A stretch of DNA of 64,000 bases from Euclidia mi. Its lineage: Eukaryota > Arthropoda > Insecta > Lepidoptera > Erebidae. Every line of letters begins with the position of its first letter. Position 1 is the stretch's first letter. A model generated the notes under the pieces. That model saw only the letters and a list, made by a program, of their open reading frames with translations. It was not told the DNA's origin and did no database searches. The position numbers and the translations under genes are program-made. The DNA lies in contig OX123182.2 of NCBI GenBank assembly GCA_944739405.2, positions 96,030,051 to 96,094,050 of the forward strand, written 5' to 3'. Below are positions 54,851 through 64,000 of this stretch, piece after piece.

Positions 54851-55724
54851 CGTTGAAGGATTTTCTGTGCTAGTTGGTGGAAAGTAAGTAGGTATATTGG
54901 TTTGTTTAGATTGAGTTTGTTTGAAAAGCGTTCCTTTATTCTTTAAAAATGCTGTGTATTTCTTGAATTTACTTTCTAACTAATATCCTGTTGGCTGGTC
55001 GAGATTTCCAGGTCACGCTGATATTACTATACATAGGTACATCATTGAATCACGTCATTATGATCACAAGTCTATTAAGTACGTAAAATATTGTAATAAA
55101 TAACAATAGGTCCAGTGATAAACAAAGTACATATTCAGCTACATCATTCAATTATTTTGTGCTGAGTGAAAATCCAAACAACGGTTTCTATAGCTTAACT
55201 TCTAGAGTCACGTACCACCAGATTAACAGGCTAGTTTTCACCTTTACTTTCAGGTTAATACGCAATAGACCCGTTCCACAAATAATAATATAACATTCAG
55301 TATTCAACATACGAGTATTCTTAAAAATACCAAAACATGACGAAACTGCAAAATAATTATATGTTACGACTTCAGTAAATAAACTCAAAACTGCCCTAAA
55401 AACATAATTTTACTTACAATACTCACTCTGTAAATAAATAAAAAAACTCATGAGTTTATTTGTTTGAACAATTTATGCGATACTAAAATCTAAATAATTG
55501 TGTACTTAATCAGTCCAAAGAATGTGGCTATACAAATCGTCAAGAATTTTAAACTAATCTTTGAGGGCTTCGTTTTTTATTACATTATCAAACATGGTGT
55601 TAATCTATCAACACCAATCTTGGTTGTAAACAGTGTGTAAAATAAATTGGTGATTATACTTGACAATACAATTATTTTATTGTTCAGTTGATAAGTAATA
55701 TATATATATATATATATATATATA
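54851..55724. other. No gene; AT dinucleotide run
   Basis: AT-rich, ending in a (TA)n run at about 55699-55724 into which the next element is inserted. Confidence 0.5.
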
Positions 55725-56896
55725 CACCGCTATTTTTGAATTAGTACAAAAACTTTAAGGACAGATTAGCGAAGCTATTATTATCATATATGTGACGTAA
55801 GAATTTCATAATATCAATAAAGAGCAAAGTTATTATCATTTGTTTATTGTAGAAAATCTCACTTAAATCATAGTCATATTTTACAATCCATTCACTAATT
55901 CATTGATAATATTCCATCCTGCTCATTCGCATTCTCTCTGTCGCACTTATGATGTAGGTAGCAATAGAAAATAAAATGAAGAAAAATAATAAATGTAGGT
56001 AGTTATTTTTTAATTTTGTTAGTTCTACCCTCTCCCTCATACTTCATTCGTGCGTAGGACCGGTAAAATTTATCGTTTAACAAGTAATTAAATACGGAGG
56101 TATGTAATTAGAAAGCAAACAAATATCAAAATAAAAGATGGTTTTCTGGACTAAAAGAAAAGAGTAATTTTGGCGTATTTATGAAGTTAGAATCATCGGC
56201 TATTTACAAATTATTTTATCATCATCATGTCAGCCTAGAGACGTCCACTGTTGGACATAGGCCTTCCTCAAGGTGTGTGGAGAACACAGACCGATTTTGA
56301 GGCGCCTGCATCAAATTATTATTTACTTAAGTACGTATTATTTACTAAACTTACAAGTATTTCCATTGTCCTTCGAAATGTCCACCACCGTTGTCAAAAG
56401 CATCCAATATGCACTGTTTTAATTGTTTGACACTGACCCGGTCACTTTTGTACACTCACAATACCATGTCCATGGGTACACAGCTGCACTCGCGATATTT
56501 TTCCACTCAAAAAGTACGCACGAAGCATAGCTACATACTCCCGTGATATGAACTGATATGATAGGCCATCGCGTCGGGCAAACGTAGACAAACAATTAAG
56601 TTTTGCAACGAAATTAGATACGCTGACTTTCGCTAGTAATTTAGTACTGTATGTCGCATCGTCGGGGCATGGCGCAGGCGCAGAGGGGCGGGGGGGGGGT
56701 AATTTATCAATGGTATGATAGTACACGGGTCGGTCATAGTATTAGTATTGCATTTACCAATTATCACGTATTTTTGTGGACAGTTTTGAGACAGTTTTGG
56801 GACTTAGTGTTTTTATTTTTCAACTACATAATTATGATCAGTTACAGATACTTAGTGCTCTGTTAAATTTTTTGTACTAATTAAAAAATAGCGGTG
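55725..56896. mobile_element. Tc1/mariner-sized element, 34-bp TIRs
   Basis: CACCGCTATTTTTGAATTAG at the left (from 55725) is mirrored by the inverse at the right (ending 56896), about 34 bp with two mismatches. TA flanks both ends. The length of 1,172 bp and TA target fit Tc1/mariner. On the minus strand near 56350-56470 a frame reads VSVKQLKQCILDAFDNGGGH, similar to the C-terminal end of mariner-type transposases. The remainder is too decayed to show the DDE/D triad. An RTE 3' fragment is nested inside. Confidence 0.65.
56217..56315 (-). mobile_element. RTE 3' end fragment
   Basis: TCATCATCATGTCAGCCTAG, CGTCCACTGTTGGACATAGG is the classic 3' end of a lepidopteran RTE, with its ATG-repeat tail on the minus strand. 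About 100 bp only, nested in the TIR element. Confidence 0.65.
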
Positions 56897-57094
56897 TATA
56901 TATCTTGTAAATAAAAAATAAGGCCCAGTTTCATCAACTCTAGATAGATTTATCTTTCAGATAAATGAGTAATAGAATCGAATTTATATGATGTTATCGG
57001 CCTATTCGTTTAACAGGCAGCAGTAAAACTGTCCCTTAAATTTTATCGCAGTACTGCTAGCAGTCATTAATTTGACCTAACATTCGCACTCAAA

Positions 57095-57190
57095 TCGTAT
57101 TTGACCAGCGCAGCAGCGTAGTGAACTCTATCGTTACCCTTCCCATAGTCAGAAGAGGAACTTGCCTAGCAGTGGCACAGTATATTCAAT
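57095..57190 (+). repeat. Short dispersed repeat, 3' fragment
   Basis: GCGCAGCAGCGTAGTGAACT, TTACCCTTCCCATAGTCAG and AGAGGAACTTGCCTAGCAGT match the right half of the copy at 19.8-20.0 kb. Confidence 0.5.
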
Positions 57191-57384
57191 TATACTCAAT
57201 TCTTACATTCAAACTGAGGCTTTAAATATACATATTTACTTTTTGCTTTACAAAAATGTGCTGCATAGGTATTCTGTTCCAGTCAACTCTGGGGGTACAG
57301 AGATAATTCGATAAATACCGGACTTGCTATGTGGCAAAAATGTTTTCTACCGCAATCATAAATTTAATGTTTTTCAATTAACAT

Positions 57385-57612
57385 ACATACATACATAGAC
57401 TTACGCCTGTTTCCCCGAAGGGGTAGGCAGAGGCATATTAAACGCCCACTTTTCGCCAGTGTTTTGATCCCACGTAATAGGTGGCGAGCCTATTTCCGCT
57501 TATCGGGTTATTTTGTTTGCCAGAGCCTAGTCTGTTGATCGGCAGGTGCACCACTTGCAGGTGAGTTTGGCTTGGGACCCTAAGTTCTTGGCGGGAACCC
57601 TATGCACCCCAA
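57385..57612 (-). mobile_element. SINE with TATG tail, copy 3
   Basis: Near-identical in layout to the copy at 40.32-40.55 kb: GGGTGCATAGGGTTCCCGCC, CCTGCAAGTGGTGCACCTGC, GGCGAAAAGTGGGCG, CTACCCCTTCGGGGAAACAG and a TATGTATGTATG tail at its left edge. Such similarity between the two copies suggests fairly recent activity. Confidence 0.75.
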
Positions 57613-59770
57613 ATAGTTTACTTACAAAAGACAGCCAAAATTATGTAAGTTTCTACCTATAATAGTAATGACTTAAAGTAATATAATATGCTCCAAGTGT
57701 AGAAATGGTGTACATCTCTCCTAATAAAAAGTATATTCTAGAGCAGGTTACAACCATAACATACACGAAAATCCTTTATTTACAAAATAAACAAACTCCT
57801 TACAATAATAAATTAATAGAGTACGTAACTTTATTATGTTATCACCCATAAATTCGGGTAGATTTCAAGGATTTACTTTATCTATGGGGTCCACTAAACC
57901 TTTAATATGACCACACTTTCACCTATAACACGTTTTATACCCCCTAATAAACAAAATGATTTACATGGATAAACTTAAATCGCGTCATTAATATCATGCC
58001 GCAGGTGTTTTGACTCATTGGGGAAGGATTTTAAAATTCCAACAATTTGAATATATGGATCTTCCAGTGAATACATCAGTCAACGACGCATGTTTTATTG
58101 TTCTGCGCTTCGTGGCTTCTCTTAATTATTTATTTTCGTTAAGAAAAAATATCCCAACGCGCTTAAGCGTCAGATTTTGTGATAAAATTAGCTCCCCTCT
58201 TAAAGCGTTTTTGGTTTCTAGTTTATAATGAAAGCGATGAAATTTGCTTTATAAGATGTATGTTAGCAGCGTTTCTTTTGGATGTTAGGATTATGGTGTT
58301 AAATAGTATTATCTGTTTTGTATGTTTTTATAACTGTAGTCTAATTTATGGCTAAATAGAGTCACGTCTGATTGAAGACTATATAAAACCTTACAGGTTT
58401 TAAAGTCTTTAATCAGATGGTTCAATAAGAAATATTTGTAGAATAAATATATGCACCGATCAGTATAAAATAGCTGGAAATATTTATATGTATTTTGAAC
58501 AACTACATATAATTATTGCCAAAGCAAGAAAGGTGCGACTGCGTATTAACCTTGTGAATGTTGAGAGTATTTTTATCAAAATAATACGATGAATAAATCA
58601 TTAAAAACTCAAAGATAATTATTTACGCCAGTATATGAGTGTCTGGGTTTGTATTATGAGTGTCTGCCCAATATCTCATATAGATATAAATAAAATTATA
58701 TATCTTAGAGTATTATTGTCCAAATATTATTGTACTGATAAAACCTAGGCAAAATCAACGGAACAAGATTAGGAACAGAAATAAAATGTATAGTATTCAA
58801 TCACAAATATTACTACGTATTGGGATATATTATCATAAGCAATATGGGATGATGGTGGCGTATTTTTCTTGTTTTTTGGCAAGCAGAACATAAACAGAAG
58901 TGAAACACAAACAACCAAAGCCAAAAGTGGTTTTACTTTTTGTCACATTAGTGGAGTTTTTTCACAAGACGTGTGAGGCCTTATTTACAGAGCTTTTTTT
59001 AAAAGTACACACAGTTACAACACTATTACTATTTTAACACTTATTTGCTACGCCATAAGAAGTATAGTGTCTAGCTTATAGTATTGCAATGTGTTAATTT
59101 GGATCATGGTATAGGCCTGGTTCAAAGAGTTGGTACTTAAATTTCTTTGATTCTTGCGCTTAATATCAACGATATTGAAAAGAAAAATTTAATATTCATT
59201 ATTAGCTTTAGAAATTTCGGTCAATGACCTAACGTTGATCTATTCATAGATTTGGTTCCTAGAGACACACATAATTTGTATTGAGCTCATGTCAAATATA
59301 TAGGTTATTTATATAGAATATTATATAGGATACTTTAATATTTTTTGTTACATGATGGTAAAAAAGAAAAACATGTCATGCTGATATTACTTTGTAAGGT
59401 TTATTTTTTGTAGATTGTTTTACTTTCAGAAAGCTGTTTAATTTCAGAAAATAATTATGTTTTTGTTGATTCGTGAATATAATTATTGCCTATGTGTCAT
59501 AATAAAAACAAAACTTAAGATAAATACGTGACATTAGGTACTTATTACAACATAATTATGATAATCATTGCTTAATTTAGAATATATTTTTGTTGTTTCA
59601 CAAAAAATATATGAGTATTATGTGCCATTGCCAAACTAGATTTAAGATAAAGTAATATTACTTATGACTACATACAATAGTATTGTTTACTTTTGTACAA
59701 ACTTTAATAAATAAATAAACGAATTGTTAAAATAATATATTTTGATTATAATTAATTAAAATCCACCTAT
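57613..59770. other. No gene seen
   Basis: AT-rich. The open frame at 58010-58228 has no recognisable motif. No TIR, LTR or tRNA is visible. Confidence 0.5.
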
Positions 59771-59775
59771 TTTAG

Positions 59776-60145
59776 ACAACTTAAACAAATTCCTATATTT
59801 GTGGTCCAATTCATCATACCTATGGTACAATATACTCAACTACTTCTCCGAATCGTACTATTTGACTGCCTACAGAAAATCACATATTTTGGGCAAATTA
59901 ATTAATACCGGACATAAAATGGCACTGGATATGATTAAGGACATACCTACTTACTCGTACCAACATGTAATTTTGTACTTTTGTAAGTTTTTATAGAATG
60001 GAGATAATTTATAAAAACTAAAAACTGGCACAATACATCCGACTTACCTATCTCCGGTAGCCAAATCCATGGATAGATCAAATATTTGGACCAGCCATTA
60101 CTAAGCACTATCAGACATAAGCACACCACAAAATATATGAACTGA
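59776..60145. other. Splice-site-bounded open frames, unassigned
   Basis: Plus strand: TATTTTAG acceptor, ~205 nt open (NLNKFLYLWSNSSYLWYN onward), then GTAAGT at about 59981. Minus strand: a TTATTATTTTCAG acceptor near 60146, ~94 nt open (FIYFVVCLCLIVLSNGWSK, YPWIWLPEI), then GTAAGT near 60047. The two overlap in neither frame nor direction, so at most one set is real. The hydrophobic minus-strand segment looks like a membrane or signal segment. Not assigned to any family. Confidence 0.2.
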
Positions 60146-60159
60146 AAATAATAAAAATT

Positions 60160-60700
60160 AAAGTTCGTTATAGTCTATGACATGTTTCTCTGTAATAGGC
60201 ATTTAGCTTATTACAAACATTGTATATTCTTGTAACTTAGAACTCCTAATAAAGCGGAACATAAATAAATTAAGGTACCCAGATAATATTAGATATGACT
60301 TTGTACTACACGAACTTTCAAAACAATATTCTAACGGCCCTTTTAAGGGATTTGCCTAATATTTCAAACGGGCCTAATGCTTAACACCTGGGTAAGGCAA
60401 TAACAGGCGTTTGGTGTCATTTATCGACGCCTCGGCTACTTATTGGCGCCGTGATATATTAGTTATTGGGTCATGGCGTGTTATGGTTTTTCGGGGATTT
60501 AATGACCTTATATTGTTTAGGAAAACGCGGCGGTGGAGAGGTGTGGTTAAACTTTATGCGAGTATAAATTTTCTTGTTATTACATAGATCGTCGCACGTG
60601 TGTTCAATCGATTGCTTGAAAGATTGCGACATCTAGCTTTTTGCATAAAGTTTTATGACGGAAGAAAATGGACATCAACCTACAAATGGAAATCTATAAA
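60160..60700. other. No gene; moderately GC-rich patch
   Basis: A non-repetitive, slightly GC-richer stretch (about 60330-60620) lacks an ORF. It could be regulatory or unique host sequence, but nothing specific supports that. Confidence 0.35.
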
Positions 60701-60703
60701 ATA

Positions 60704-61365
60704 AAAATTCGGGCAAGTGCGAGTCTGACCCGCGCACCGAGGGTTCCGTACGCATTTTACCTTATTTGAGGTCGGTGCTAATTGCGCTAGTCCTCTAAAT
60801 CTGTATGAGCGCCCATACAGCTTAGAGGAATATCTTAAATGGAGTCTACTATGTATGTATGGGGACACCCTTAAATTTTCCACTTTTTTATTTTTTGTAA
60901 TTTTTCCTTTATTTGTGCTGTAAGACCCTGCTTTTGACCAAATTTCGTGATTCTAGTTCAACGGGAACTACCATATAGGTTTTTGACCCAAAACCTATAG
61001 GGTACTTACGGTTGACCTAGAATTGTCAATTTCGGTTAAAACCATGGTCTTACAACACAAGTAAAGGAAACATTCCGAAAATTAAAAAAAGTTGAAAATT
61101 AAGGTTAATTTTGGTACTTACAAGTTTTCGCAAAAATCTAATTTTGACCATATTTTTTTATCGGGTTGACCCAGGACCCTTTTATGCACCTAATAGGAAC
61201 CATAGACCTCAGTATCTGGTATAACTTTCAATTTGCTCGGTCCACCAGTTCCTGAGAAAATTGGTGGTGACACACGGACAGACAGACATACAGACAGACA
61301 GACGGACAAGAAAGTGATCTCATAAGGGTTCCTTTTTTACCTTGTGAGCTACGGAACCCTAAAAA
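60704..61365. repeat. GACA-core dispersed repeat, copy 2
   Basis: CGGGCAAGTGCGAGTCTGAC, then AGGGTTCCGTAC (60740-60751), a GACAGACAGA-type run (about 61278-61308) and a right end ACGGAACCCT (61351-61360). Same family as 640-1176, here ~660 bp. Confidence 0.65.
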
Positions 61366-62590
61366 TGAATCGCTGAATGCCTTGCTAATCGCAAATCTCG
61401 AGAACAGCTGAACCGATTTCGCAAATTATTTTTTTATAATATTCCTTGAAGTACGAGGATGGTTCTTATGGAGAAAAAATAAAAGACTGTTAGGCGGTAC
61501 GAAGTTCGCTGGGTCAGCAAGTCTGCAATAAAATATTTTTTGCCACTGCTTTTCCTTTATAGATACAACACAGCGCATCAAACGCCAATAGTACCCGAAT
61601 TCTAATGCATTCACAGAACTGCTTATAGTCCATGAAAGTATCAACTATACTTTAGTCACTAACTACCAAAGAGTTTGATTACAATTGCACCTACACTGGC
61701 GATCAAGATTATTTCTCGATACACTTAGTTATATGTTCCAGTTGCCAATTAGATCTAGTTATCATGCTTTAAAAAAAAAGAGAAGGAGGGGAAGAAACAG
61801 GGTCAGCAATAGAAAGAGAAAGAGAGAGAATAAAATAGTACGCATTAGATAACTGTCCGCCTATCCTAACTAGTTCCTAGCTTCACTTATTCTCACTAGT
61901 CCTGTGCAGTTTTTAACTGAATCAATGTCTTACAACAGAAAAGCGTATTTGAATGTGTAATTCCTTTGAAATAGTGCAGTATACAACTTGTTTTCAGCTC
62001 AACTCCTACTCGCCAATCAAGACCAGTTAAACTTCTTATAGAGAATCAATGACATACGAGTAGTACAGGAATACGATTTGAATGTGTATTATCTTTCAAC
62101 TAGTGCAATTGATTTGTATTCCAAGTTTATCTGTTATAGGATTCTATACTTCGCCTGCGACTCCGCCCGCGTGTATTTTTTTACCGTGTTAGGGACGAAA
62201 CTTCTTAAAATCTCTTAGTGCTCTTTTATTTCTCCTCCAAGAAAATAGTTTCTGAATTTCAGCTTCCTGCACTGAAATTGATTTAAATTTAAAAATCTGT
62301 TTAGTAGTTTTAGAGTTTAAGCGAACAAAAACTACGTGGCGGGAGACATTGTTTTATGAAATGTTAGGAAGTACGTATTTGGTCTAGTTATTACATGCGT
62401 GCATACCATTTTTCAATCGTTTTTAAAGATTTCTTTATTGTTGGGACGAGTTTCTATTACTGTTTCATATAAGCTACTTTATAATTATACTAATTATTGC
62501 CGCAGCATCGTCCTCATGGGTATAACAAAAGTTCAAATAACGGATTCATACCGCTATGCATAACAGGATTTAATAATGCTTTTGATGTTC
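61366..62590. other. No gene; diverged tandem duplication
   Basis: A purine-rich tract lies at about 61770-61830. Two diverged ~115-bp units (about 61890-61995 and 62005-62110) share GAATCAATG-x-C, TTGAATGTGTA and TAGTGCA blocks. No coding signal. Confidence 0.45.
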
Positions 62591-62597
62591 CATCCAA

Positions 62598-63309
62598 ATT
62601 AGGGTTGATGAGGATGTATAAATGAGGAAGAGGATGAGGATGAGGAATTATAACTTTTAAATTATGAGGATGCATATGAAGATGGAGATTTTACAAAGAG
62701 GAAGAGGATGAGGAAGAGGATGCGGATGAGGAAGAAATAATATCAGAGAAGATATACCTTACATTTAACAGTATCAGTATCCACTTCACTGAAATACATC
62801 CATAAAGCACTACACTTTGGTTTCATATCAAATACTGTGTCTTTCACCTTATAATTGGTAACTAACAATAATAAATTAACTAACCGACCTACCATAAAGC
62901 AAGCAAACGAACGAATGAAAGTACATAATTATATAAAAACAGTATAACGCGGTGTACTACTCTGACACGTTTCGAGTCGAAATTCGTTTTTATATACTTT
63001 CATTCTTTTATATGTTTTATAAGCTCTCAACAAATCGCGGGTCAACAAGACGAAACTACTTACACGTATTACGTAGCCTACGCCCTAAGTAAAATTATTT
63101 GCTATTTATTAAGGCAATACGATTTATTTTCGTGTGAAACAAGTGACACCAATTCCTCATGAATTCCTCATTAGATGGAGGATGCGGAAGCGGATGAGGA
63201 ATTTTTATATTCTAATTTTTGAGGTTGAGGATGAGAAGGAGGAATTGAAGAAATATGAGGATCTTCCGCACCATGAGGATGAGGAAGAGGAATCCTCATC
63301 AACCCTAAT
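62598..63309. repeat. GAGGAT-rich unit with 18-bp inverted ends
   Basis: ATTAGGGTTGATGAGGAT (62598-62615) is repeated as its exact inverse at 63292-63309. Next to each end are (GAGGAW)n tracts (62616-62740, 63175-63290). In the middle a second inverted pair, AATGAAAGTA.../...TACTTTCATT, lies at about 62914-63005. No ORF is credible. It could be a microsatellite-bearing MITE. Confidence 0.55.
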
Positions 63310-64000
63310 CCAAATAGAGACGAACATTTTTCAAAACAAGATTTGAATTCCATTAGGCTTCAAATGCAAGGATTTATGTCAAGAAATCTGAAACTGCTTA
63401 CGAATTTTCATGCTCCTTATTTTAAAGTGAAAGCTCCAATATAACTTTCAGCCACATTCAAGCAAGGTGTTTTTCGTATAATTAACATTTATTTTCTGCC
63501 ATCAGATAGTTACTATCTAATATCTGATATTAACTTCAAGTTTAATGATAATTATGCTGGTTTATTATTATAAACGTAAACATTCTACTACACCAGCATA
63601 TTTGAGATATTACATCGAGGGGACACCGCTTCTGAAAATGAACACCACGTGCCTTCGTTTCCATATTGCTGATGATTACAAATTTGAGAACCCTAAAGAA
63701 CGTGACCAGACTTTTTCTTTTTGTGCCGACGCTCAGGAAAAGACAGCAATAGCCTAGTAGAGCGACTGCCAGAATTTCAGCAGAGGATCTCAAATTCGAA
63801 TACAAGATGCGCACCAATGACTTCTCTAAGTTTAGTGCCTATCTATCTATCTATCTATGATGAACAAGGCTGACGATTAACTGTGTCAAAGTTTAATTAA
63901 TATATAAGCGAGATTATGAAAGGGATATATAAACCCATATTTTTCAATTACGACATAGAATTATATTGATCTTCACGTCGTTGTTAGTCATTAATCTACC
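63310..64000. other. No assigned gene; TATC microsatellite
   Basis: A (TATC)n run lies at 63840-63860. Overlapping frames on both strands at 63542-63817 have a protein-like look on the minus strand (FVIISNMETKARGVHFQKRC) but no family that I recognise. An unidentified repeat is likely. Confidence 0.45.

Noticed and set aside
63542..63817. Overlapping frames on both strands near the right edge
   Set aside because: Mutually exclusive, with no recognised family. Likely a repeat fragment.

Overview
This is nuclear DNA from a moth or butterfly (Lepidoptera), and it is almost entirely a graveyard of transposable elements. The assignment rests on repeat families typical of Lepidoptera: short dispersed repeats with GACA or GTATG runs, RTE 3' ends with ATG/ATA tails, a Jockey/CR1-type LINE with a characteristic 5' leader and poly-A tail, and an envelope-carrying gypsy-type (errantivirus-like) retroelement with a tRNA-Ser-like primer site. 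No complete host gene, rRNA, functional tRNA or CRISPR array is visible. Two weak candidates for host exons are noted near 14.4 kb and 59.8-60.1 kb.

Layout. 0-5.5 kb: RTE 3' fragments and a GACA-core repeat in AT-rich sequence. 5.57-8.90 kb: a nearly full-length LINE on the minus strand, with one C-terminal frameshift. 10.6-21.4 kb: short elements, including a 3'-end retro-insertion with a perfect 13-bp target duplication (11.39-12.03), perfect hairpins (11.13-11.25), Helitron-like copies, a SINE broken into three pieces (15.6-16.5) and a 726-bp solo LTR with a 4-bp duplication (20.64-21.36). 22.7-33.4 kb: a three-level nest. A plus-strand RTE element is interrupted at 24,821 by a 7.3-kb errantivirus-like provirus with 218-bp LTRs and gag, pol and env remnants. 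Its env is in turn interrupted by a 202-bp Helitron-like element. 33.5-35.0 kb: a ~300-bp inverted duplication whose loop holds a cysteine-rich (CXC-like) ORF and a SINE. 35.0-35.8 kb: a second LINE C-terminus.

38.2-43.9 kb: a decayed minus-strand LINE dissected by four insertions: an RTE fragment with a 5' inversion of the twin-priming kind, a Helitron-like copy, a SINE, and a 1,072-bp TTAA-flanked element. 46.6-50.2 kb: two minus-strand copies of an unusual non-LTR family with a YLDD-type reverse transcriptase and a C-terminal CCHC plus nuclease-like region, probably of the R2-like (restriction-like endonuclease) group. 50.54-54.76 kb: a PIF/Harbinger element with TIRs and a TAA duplication, containing a Penelope-like element with reverse transcriptase, a GIY-YIG endonuclease, an inverted terminal copy and an 11-bp target duplication. 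55.7-56.9 kb: a Tc1/mariner-sized element with 34-bp TIRs. 57-64 kb: SINEs, a second GACA-core repeat and a GAGGAT-rich tract bounded by 18-bp inverted repeats.

Nothing here forms an operon or working pathway. The story is insertion history: older LINE, RTE and Harbinger copies served as landing sites for younger LTR, Penelope, SINE, Helitron-like and TTAA elements, and the joints are clear enough to order many of the events.
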